From assembly GCA_947625405.1 (NCBI GenBank), contig CANQOF010000001.1, positions 124,001 to 188,000 of the forward strand: a stretch of 64,000 nucleotides of DNA, in the 5' to 3' direction. The notes under the pieces were generated by a model that was not told the origin of the DNA, did not search any database, and saw only the letters and a list, made by a program, of their open reading frames with translations. The translations under genes and the position numbers were made by a program. This document shows positions 21,094 through 29,200 of the stretch, piece after piece (within the stretch, counting starts at the first letter, position 1; the number at the start of each line of letters is the position of its first letter). Source of the DNA: an uncultured Atopobiaceae bacterium (GTDB lineage: Bacteria > Actinomycetota > Coriobacteriia > Coriobacteriales > Atopobiaceae).

Positions 21094-21384
21094 TTAGAGA
21101 CGGTACATGAGCTTGAAGAGCTCCTCGCGCTGTATCGTGATCTGCACGCCGAGCTCCTTCGCAAGCGCTTCGAAGGCGTCGTGGAGCACGGAGAAATCGC
21201 AGTCCATCGGCTCGAGATCAACGAGCATGGTCATGGTGAAGGTGCCTTGGAGGATGGTCTGCGAGATGTCGAGGATATTGGCATTGTGATCCGCCAGCTC
21301 CCCCGCTACCCGTGCCACGATGCCCGCACGGTCGGACCCCAGCACCGCCACGATGGCGCGGTTGGTGGATACGTCGCTTGTCAT
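21094..21384 (-). CDS. ACT domain-containing protein (UPF0237 type)
   Basis: Small 96-residue cytoplasmic protein made of one ACT domain (RAIVAVLGSDRAGIVARVAGELADHN then ANILDISQTILQGTFTMTMLVDL), the ligand-binding fold used for allosteric control by amino acids. Members of this small family are predicted regulators; none of its partners is evident here. ATG at 21384 is preceded by CGGAGGGAG; an upstream in-frame start at 21420 lacks support. It precedes gltA by 63 bp and follows rsmI closely, so it may be in one transcript with both. Confidence 0.88.
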   Translation of the reverse strand: MTSDVSTNRAIVAVLGSDRAGIVARVAGELADHNANILDISQTILQGTFTMTMLVDLEPMDCDFSVLHDAFEALAKELGVQITIQREELFKLMYRL

Positions 21385-21445
21385 CTCGCTCCCTCCGTTC
21401 GCGAGCGTACATGGCCCCATGATAAAGGTGCGCGACGATGCGCCG

Positions 21446-22351
21446 CTATGCGCCCTCTTCGTCGCGCTCCGCGCCGCCTTTGAGCTCGAGCACCACGAGA
21501 TACGCTTCCTCGCGGGAAACGCCGTATTCCCTCGCGAGCGCCTTCGCGGCCTTTGACGGGGGACATCCCTCTCGCAGGAGCTCCGCGGCGCGATGGGAGA
21601 GCTCGCTCGCGGCCGGCGCGCTCCGCGTGCGTTCCCCCTGGCTCGGCGCCTCGATCACGAGCACGCACTCGCCCTTGAGCGCTCCTTGCCCTTCCTCGCG
21701 CGCGCGAAGCGCGTCCTCGACCTCGTCGGCCGAGCCACGAAGCACCTCCTGATGAAGCTTCGTGAGCTCCCTGCAGAGGGCCACGCGCCGCCCTGGCATC
21801 GCCCTCGCGAGGTCCGCGAGCGTCGCGCGCACACGGTGGGGCGATTCGTAGATCACCGCCCCCACGGGCGACGACGCCACGAGCGAAAGCTCCTCCTCGC
21901 GAGAGTGGCCCTTCCGCGCGAGAAAGCCGAGGAAGAGGAAACGCGCGCATGAGAGGCCCGACGCGGCCACGGCGGCCGTCAGCGCCGAGGGGCCGGCCAC
22001 CACCTCCACCCTCACTCCCGCGTCGAGTGCCGCGTCCACGAGGACTTGCCCGGGATCAGAGATCGCGGGCATGCCGGCATCGCTCGCGAGCGCGAGCGTT
22101 TCCCCCGCGAGGAGGCGCGAGACGATTTCCGCCGTCCTCTCAGGCAGCTTCCTCGCGTCCGCGCGCTCGAGCGGCTTGGACACGCCCCAGGCGCTCAAGA
22201 GCTTTCCCGTCACCCGCGTATCCTCGCAGAGCACCGCCGAAGCGTGCTCGAAGGCCTCTCGCATCGCGGGAGAGCCCTCGGAGAGGTTGCCGATGGGAGT
22301 GCCCACCACGTAGAGCGTTCCGGAAGGACGCGCCTGCACGTTCGCCGCCAT
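21446..22351 (-). CDS. rsmI: 16S rRNA (cytidine(1402)-2'-O)-methyltransferase RsmI
   Basis: SAM-dependent enzyme that 2'-O-methylates C1402 in the ribosomal decoding centre. The 301 residues begin with the SAM-binding start GTLYVVGTPIGNLSEGSPAMREAFEHAS, followed by CEDTRVTGKLL, SDAGMPAISDPGQ and VVAGPSALTAAVAASGL, the tetrapyrrole-methylase-like signature. The C-terminal HTH-like segment (GCPPSKAAKALAREYGVSREEAY) is also usual for RsmI. ATG at 22351. It starts 3 bp after the stop of the GH5-like gene. Confidence 0.95.
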   Translation of the reverse strand: MAANVQARPSGTLYVVGTPIGNLSEGSPAMREAFEHASAVLCEDTRVTGKLLSAWGVSKPLERADARKLPERTAEIVSRLLAGETLALASDAGMPAISDPGQVLVDAALDAGVRVEVVAGPSALTAAVAASGLSCARFLFLGFLARKGHSREEELSLVASSPVGAVIYESPHRVRATLADLARAMPGRRVALCRELTKLHQEVLRGSADEVEDALRAREEGQGALKGECVLVIEAPSQGERTRSAPAASELSHRAAELLREGCPPSKAAKALAREYGVSREEAYLVVLELKGGAERDEEGA

Positions 22352-22354
22352 CCG

Positions 22355-23413
22355 CTAGTTGAGCATTCCGCGCTCGAAGCTCGAGAGCGCGATACGCGCG
22401 TCCCATGATGAAAGGCGCGATTCCGTCTTCCACGTTTGGAAGAACCAGCCCTTTGCCTCGGAGAACTCTTGCATCTGCACGGAGGCGTAGATGCGCTCGA
22501 GGGCGATCCTCCCCTCGGGGGTGACGATGGCGGAACCCACCGGGAGCGCCGCCGACCACTCCCCCACCACGACGGGCAGCCCGCCCGTCTCGGCCTCCTT
22601 GAGCGCGTCCTCCGAGCGCTTCGCGAGGATCCTCAGTCCCGCGGGCCCCGTGAGGAGGATCGATTCGTCGAACTGGTAGCAGTGCACGTCGAGCCACACG
22701 TTCTCGTAGCGCGAGGACACCATGAAGCGCTTCCACGCCTCGGGCCGCCCGCCGCAGGAAAGCAAGAGCGCGAGCGAGGGGCCCGCAACCTCGCGCACGA
22801 GAGCGTAGCAGTCGCGATAGTAGTTGCGAAGGATGGGAAGCGGGAGGCCACCCACCGTGCGAAAGCCCCGCCTCCGCTCCACCACCGGCTCCTCGAGGGG
22901 CTCGATGGCCAAGAGCGCGGGATGGCTTCCAAATCGCCTGGCGATCTCGCCCACAATGGCGAGGGCGCCCGGGCGCCAATCTCCATCTTCGCCCACCACG
23001 ATACTGTGGCCGTTCGGCGCCACGCCCATTCCCGGCACGGAGGCGAGGTCGAGGATCACCCTCAGGCCGTACTCCTCAGCCCAGTCGAGCGAGCTCGCCA
23101 CGTAGCCCGCGCACTCGGGCACGGTCGTGGGCTCGGGGCCCTCGGGGCCGAAGAGATGCCAGGGCACGGGCAGGCGCACCGCGTTGTAGCCGCGGATGGC
23201 GATGGCCTCGAAGTCCATCTTCGTGATGAACTCGTTGCGGTGCTTCTCGAGGATCTCGCGGAAACGCTCCTCGCGCACCGCGCGCGCGAGGCCCTCCTCG
23301 TCGAAGGAGCCCGTCGAGGCGAAGAGCGAGGGGGTGATCCACGTCTCGAGCACGAGCCACCCGGCGAGATTGACGCCGCGTAGCTTCCGAAGCTGCGGAT
23401 GTATGGCCTCCAT
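22355..23413 (-). CDS. glycoside hydrolase family 5-like protein (exo-1,3-glucanase-like), altered active site
   Basis: The 352-residue product resembles fungal exo-1,3-beta-glucanases of GH5: LRGVNLAGWLVLETWITPSLF, IAIRGYNAVRLPVPWHLF, and VVVGEWSAALP with the nucleophile Glu. Two positions that are normally fixed differ: the acid/base region usually read as NEP is LEEP (AIEPLEEPV), and the usual DLHGAPG reads DLASVPG. The enzyme may be changed in specificity or inactive. No signal peptide is seen, so it would act on imported oligosaccharides or phosphoglycosides. It is adjacent to rsmI, with 304 bp upstream separating it from the GH1 gene. Confidence 0.75.
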   Translation of the reverse strand: MEAIHPQLRKLRGVNLAGWLVLETWITPSLFASTGSFDEEGLARAVREERFREILEKHRNEFITKMDFEAIAIRGYNAVRLPVPWHLFGPEGPEPTTVPECAGYVASSLDWAEEYGLRVILDLASVPGMGVAPNGHSIVVGEDGDWRPGALAIVGEIARRFGSHPALLAIEPLEEPVVERRRGFRTVGGLPLPILRNYYRDCYALVREVAGPSLALLLSCGGRPEAWKRFMVSSRYENVWLDVHCYQFDESILLTGPAGLRILAKRSEDALKEAETGGLPVVVGEWSAALPVGSAIVTPEGRIALERIYASVQMQEFSEAKGWFFQTWKTESRLSSWDARIALSSFERGMLN

Positions 23414-23531
23414 AGCACCTCCCTCCCCTCGCTCTGTACCCGCTCGCGCCTAGTCTACGCGAGCCGTCTCGCAACAATTTCCGCCCCACCGTTCGTGCCT
23501 CGAAATGGTTACCTGAAAGGCATACGGCTCT

Positions 23532-23568
23532 ACACAAAAGCCCTCGATGTCGAAAGGCATCGAGGGCT
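23532..23568 (-). terminator. Rho-independent terminator downstream of the 6-phospho-beta-glucosidase gene
   Basis: On the minus strand, AGCCCTCGATG pairs perfectly (11 bp) with CATCGAGGGCT around an 8-nt loop and is followed by TTTTGTGT. It lies 150 bp after the bglA stop, beyond repeat copy B. Confidence 0.8.
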
Positions 23569-23607
23569 TCGCTCGAATTCGCGGCTAGATGAGGTGCATC
23601 CAGCTAT
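23569..23607. repeat. decayed right half of the palindromic element
   Basis: The segment ending AGATGAGGTGCATCCAGC matches the right end of copy B (AGATGGGGTGCATCCAGC) at 17 of 18 bases, and AATTCGCGG before it resembles AATCGCGCG. No matching left half is seen, so it looks like a remnant next to an intact copy. Confidence 0.5.
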
Positions 23608-23610
23608 TTC

Positions 23611-25241
<1,631 letters not shown>

Positions 25242-25294
25242 CTAAGTGCGGAGGTTCTATGGAGAGTTCGTGAACGCGAGATACCGAAATCCCC

Positions 25295-25350
25295 ACAAAA
25301 CGGGCGATCGGGGTGACGCAGCCGGCGGATGCCGAAGGGCCCCGATCCCT
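25295..25350 (-). terminator. attenuator-like terminator in the bglA leader
   Basis: On the minus strand AGGGATCGGGG pairs with CCCCGATCgCCC (one bulged base), followed by GTTTTGTG. It lies about 140 nt upstream of the bglA start, so it would stop transcription before the gene. Its loop carries CCTTCGGCATC, complementary over 11 positions (one G-U) to GGTGCCGAAGG at 25402-25412. Confidence 0.6.
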
Positions 25351-25386
25351 TACGCCGCTCCCCACTACTTGCGCCTGTCTCCTTCA

Positions 25387-25438
25387 TGCGGACGATCAAC
25401 TCCTTCGGCACCTTTCCAGGTGCTAATAATCGTCCGCA
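25387..25438 (-). promoter_or_regulatory. nested stem-loop in the bglA leader (candidate sensor RNA)
   Basis: A perfect 10-bp outer stem TGCGGACGAT / ATCGTCCGCA encloses an inner hairpin GCACCTGG..AGGTGC. The 3' side of the inner part (GGTGCCGAAGG) can instead pair with the loop of the downstream terminator. GCCGAAGGAG resembles part of the glycine riboswitch core, but the other conserved elements of that class are missing, so I assign no family. Confidence 0.5.
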
Positions 25439-25484
25439 CCCCCATCCTTCGTGCCCCCAATGATTCGTTCGACTTCATCGTGGT

Positions 25485-25516
25485 ATCGTGCGATTTGTCC
25501 AGATGTATCGCACGAT
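25485..25516 (+). promoter_or_regulatory. double operator of the toxin-antitoxin module
   Basis: Two copies of the palindromic box TATCGYRCGATT (ATCGTGCGAT at 25485-25494 and ATCGCACGAT at 25507-25516) repeat exactly 22 bp apart, two helical turns. Together they also form a 10-bp inverted repeat. They end 19 bp before the antitoxin start, as expected for a site bound cooperatively by antitoxin dimers. Confidence 0.65.
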
Positions 25517-25535
25517 TGAATGGAGCACCTCGGCC

Positions 25536-25751
25536 ATGGTCGTTACCGCAACGGAGTTCAAGAACAACTTGGGTCGCTACCTCGAAAGCGTGAACGAGGA
25601 GGACGTGCTCATCACCCATTACGGGCAGGCCATCGCACGCCTCACGACCCCCGCCGACCCTCGACGCGAACTCCTGGACGAGCTCGTGGGGTGCCTTGAT
25701 TCCTCGATGACGATCGAGGACGCCAAGGCTGCGCGCGCGGCGACCCTGTGA
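25536..25751 (+). CDS. type II antitoxin, Phd/YefM family
   Basis: A 71-residue protein, MVVTATEFKNNLGRYLESVN then EEDVLITHYGQAIARL, which is the DNA-binding Phd/YefM fold; the remaining 30 residues (LLDELVGCLDSSMTIEDAKAARAATL) would wrap the toxin. It should neutralise the PIN toxin and repress the operon. The ATG at 25536 fits the family start and has GGAG upstream; the frame is open to 25488, but that region holds the operator. Its stop overlaps the toxin start (GTGA). Confidence 0.88.
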   Translation: MVVTATEFKNNLGRYLESVNEEDVLITHYGQAIARLTTPADPRRELLDELVGCLDSSMTIEDAKAARAATL

Positions 25752-26182
25752 GGCCCCACTCGAGGAAGCCGCAGAAGATCCTCGTCGATTCCAACGTCGT
25801 GGTGGATCTTTTGCAATTGCGCGATCCGTTTCTCGACGATGCGCTGGCCATCTTCGAGGCGGCGATTCGCGATGCCGTCTTGCTCGTCGTCACGGTGAAG
25901 CAGGTCTCGGACATCCACTACCTCATGAGTTCGTCCCTCCATTCCAAGGAGGAGGCGTCGCAGCTGCTTCGCAAGCTTCTGAAGATCGTGGTCGTTGTGG
26001 ATGCGGCAGCCTCCGACGTCGACGTCTCCCTAGCGAGGGGCTATGCGGATTTCGAGGATGGCCTGCTCATGGCCGCCGCCGAGCGCTTGAAGCTCGACGC
26101 CATCGTCACCCGCGACGCAACCGGGTTCAGGGATTCGCCAGTCCCCGTGCTCTCCCCCGCCGAGTTCGTTCAGCAGCTTTAA
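25748..26182 (+). CDS. PIN-domain toxin (VapC-like ribonuclease)
   Basis: A 144-residue PIN-domain protein, expected to be a Mg-dependent endoribonuclease that arrests growth when free of its antitoxin. Acidic residues of the fold are in place: ILVDSNVVVDLL (first Asp), YADFEDGLLMAAAERLKLDAIVTRD (two further acids). Start is a GTG overlapping the antitoxin stop by 4 bp. It converges on the surface-protein gene 55 bp away. Pairing of a Phd/YefM-type antitoxin with a PIN toxin is common. Confidence 0.87.
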   Translation: MRPHSRKPQKILVDSNVVVDLLQLRDPFLDDALAIFEAAIRDAVLLVVTVKQVSDIHYLMSSSLHSKEEASQLLRKLLKIVVVVDAAASDVDVSLARGYADFEDGLLMAAAERLKLDAIVTRDATGFRDSPVPVLSPAEFVQQL

Positions 26183-26237
26183 CGACGGGCAAGGGGGCCT
26201 TCCTGGTCGCTTGCGTCTCTAAGCCGCCGCGGTCTGC

Positions 26238-29200
26238 CTACGCTCGGCGGCGGGGGCGGAGGAGGATGACGGCCAAGACGAGGAGCGCGATGCCGGTTGC
26301 CATGAGGGCTGCAGGGAGCGTGAGCGGGTTGTCGTCGCCCGTCTTGGGGAGGGCGTTCGGGTTCCGGGGCGTGCTGTGGTGCTCGTTGGAGTCTGAGCCA
26401 GTGCCGGGGGTGCCGGGCTGGCTGCCCGGGCTATCCGGGTTCGATGGGTTCTCCGGCGTGTTTGGGTTGCTCGGGTTGTCGGGGTTATCCGGGTTGTCCG
26501 GCGTGTCGGGGTTGTCTGGGTTATCCGGAGTGTCTGGTGTATCCGGGTTGTCCGGGTTGTCGGGCTGCACCGGGCCCGGAGGCGTGGGGCCGGGTGCGGG
26601 CTTCGCGTTCGTGCAGACGAGGGCCGCGGTCGCGTTGGATTCGATCGTGCCCGAGGATCCCGTCGTGCCGTCCGCCTTCCAACTCGGCACGAGGCCGCCG
26701 GAGTCCGTCTCCTGGGCCGTGAACGTGGTCTTGGCGAGCAGGTTCCCGAACTTCACGGATTGGCCGGCGCTCAGCGTGAACGTGATCGAGCCGTCCGCAT
26801 CCGGCATGGTCATGCCCTCCGCCGGCGGAGCGATCGGCGTGAGCGAGCCGATGCCCTCCCCTTCGAACTCGTAGGAAATCGCCCGGCTGTAGGGGTTGCC
26901 GTTGATGTCCGTGAAGGTGACCTTGAAGGCAAAGGGGCCCTCGGCGCTCGTTCCCGGCGCGAGTTCCTTCGCCACCGTGAGGAAGCCAGGGTCATCCACG
27001 ACGAGCGCTGGCGTCTCGACCACGGTGGCCTCGTTGTCGATGGAGATGACGGCCGCGTTCTCGACGGAGCCGGCGGTGAAGGCGCTCTCATTCACCTCGA
27101 GCGTGACGGTGACGGAGCCGCGCTGGCCCGCTGCTTGCTTGCCGAGATCCCACGTGACGACGCCGTGGTAGTCGTAGGGCTTGGCCACGTCTGCCGGCAG
27201 CTCGCCGCTCGAGTCATATGAACCCTCCCCGCTCGCCTCCTTGAAGGTGAAGCCCATGCAGATCGGGTCGTAGATGACGACGTCCTTGGCCTCGGAGGAG
27301 GTGTTCTCCCAGGCGATCGTGTAGGTGATCTCCTGGCCCACGAGCAGGTTCGCGTTCTCGTAGACACTGGGGAGCTTGTGGTTTCCGCCGAGGATGTTGT
27401 TGCAGGTGATCGTCGTTGCGGGGCTCGCAATGGTGCCCGAGATGGCTCTTGCAGAGATCTCCGCGTTGGCATCGTCGCTTTGCCAAGCCGTGATGGACTC
27501 GCCGATCGTGGTTTCCTCGATCCTGTACTTCAAGCCCTCGGGGAGGTTCGGGATGGTGAGCGTCTCGCCGTCCTCGAGGCTCACCGTCGCGGGGTTGCCC
27601 TTGAATGTGACGCTTTGGGAACTCGAGCTGCCGGGCTTCGTGACGGTGCCCGCGATCACGCTCGCTTCGAGCTCCTCGAAGTCGCTGGCATTCGGGAACT
27701 GGATGGTGAAGTCGAAGGATGTGCCCGGAATGGATCCGCCAGATCCCACCAGCACCCTCTTCGTGATGCTGAGCGATCCCGTCGTGTAGGCGTTCGTGAA
27801 GGTCACGGCTTTCGTGGCGCCGCTCGCGATGATTGCGGTGGCGACACCGTCGACCGCTTCGGTGGCATCGCCGGAGACCGTGGCCTTGTAGCCGGGCACG
27901 GCCGTCTCGGAGATAGTGATGGCGCCGTCAGGTAGTCTCGCGATCGTGGCCGTCTCGTCGCCGGTGAGCGTGAGCGTAGCCGCACCGTTCGTGAAGTCGA
28001 TCTTTGTGGGGCGAGTCGCGCTTGGCGTGCCTCCGGAACACGTCACGGGCCTCGGCCCTGTGATCGGCGTGCTTGCTTGCAGCGTGAACGTGAAATCGCG
28101 CGTCGAATCCGTGCCCGTCACCTGCTTCGTGAGTGCCAGTGCGCCGCTGCTGAACGTGTTCGTCACTACCACGTCCGCGCTGCCCTCGTACGGAACGCTC
28201 GCGGTCATTCCGCCTTCGGCCGCAGCGCCGCCCGAATAGCTCGTGCTGTAGCCGTAGCTCCTATAGTCGGCCTCGCTCACGAGGTAGTCGCCCGCGGGGA
28301 GCGCGAGGAACGTGGCCGTCTGGCCGCCGGAGAGCATGAGGGTCACGGAATTCTCCCCGATCGTCACCGGATCCCCACCGCCGATCGAGTAGCTGTAGCC
28401 CCGCATGCTCGCCGTCGGGTCCGCGGGCGAGACGGTGATGGCGAACGACTGCCCCTCGACGCCACCACCAATGACCTGCTTCGTGATCGTGAGGGAACCC
28501 ATCTTGAGTGAGTTGGTGAAAGAAGCGGTTTTGGTCTCGCCGGATGCGATGATCCCCTCGGCATTCTCCGAGCTCGTGCTGTAGCCGGCGCACGGCTCTT
28601 CGGTCACGACGTATTTGGCACCGGCGGGGATGCCGGAGAGGAGCTGGCTGCCGCCGTTTCCCAGTTCGAACGAGGCCTTGCCGTCCTCGAAGGAAACGCC
28701 ATTGCTGGTACCCGTGAAGACTTTCCCGCCAGCCAGAGTTATCCCCACGCTGAACGTGAACTTCCGGCTAGTCGTCACGCCATCTGGCAGGCCCGAGACG
28801 GTCTTGGTCACCTTGAGGGCACCTGGATCAGGCTCGCTCACTTCCACGCTCTGGGACGCGTTTGCCGCTTGGAGGTCTCCATTGCCCTTGAAGTTGATTT
28901 GCACCGACTTCGAGCCCGAGGTGCCTGCAGGTGCAGTGATGGTGAGCTCGACGACATCATCGGAGCCTTCGACCGCCTTGAAGCTCGCATCCAAGCCATC
29001 GGCGCCTGTGACGGTGAAATCATCCGGCGAAATCGACCCAAGCGGAGAATCGTAGGCAACCAGATCCCCGCTCGCGCCGTTGTACATCACCTGGAGCCGC
29101 ACGGTAACTGATCCCCCCGGATCCAAGGTCAGCGTGCCGGCTGGCCCAGAGCCGCTCGCATCGAGAATAGAGATCGTCGGCATTGCCTTGTCGATGGTGA

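Noticed and set aside
25387-25438. Glycine riboswitch before bglA
   Set aside because: GCCGAAGGAG is similar to one conserved segment, but the GGAGAG start and the CUCAGG..AAAAGGAC part are not found, and the gene is unrelated to glycine.
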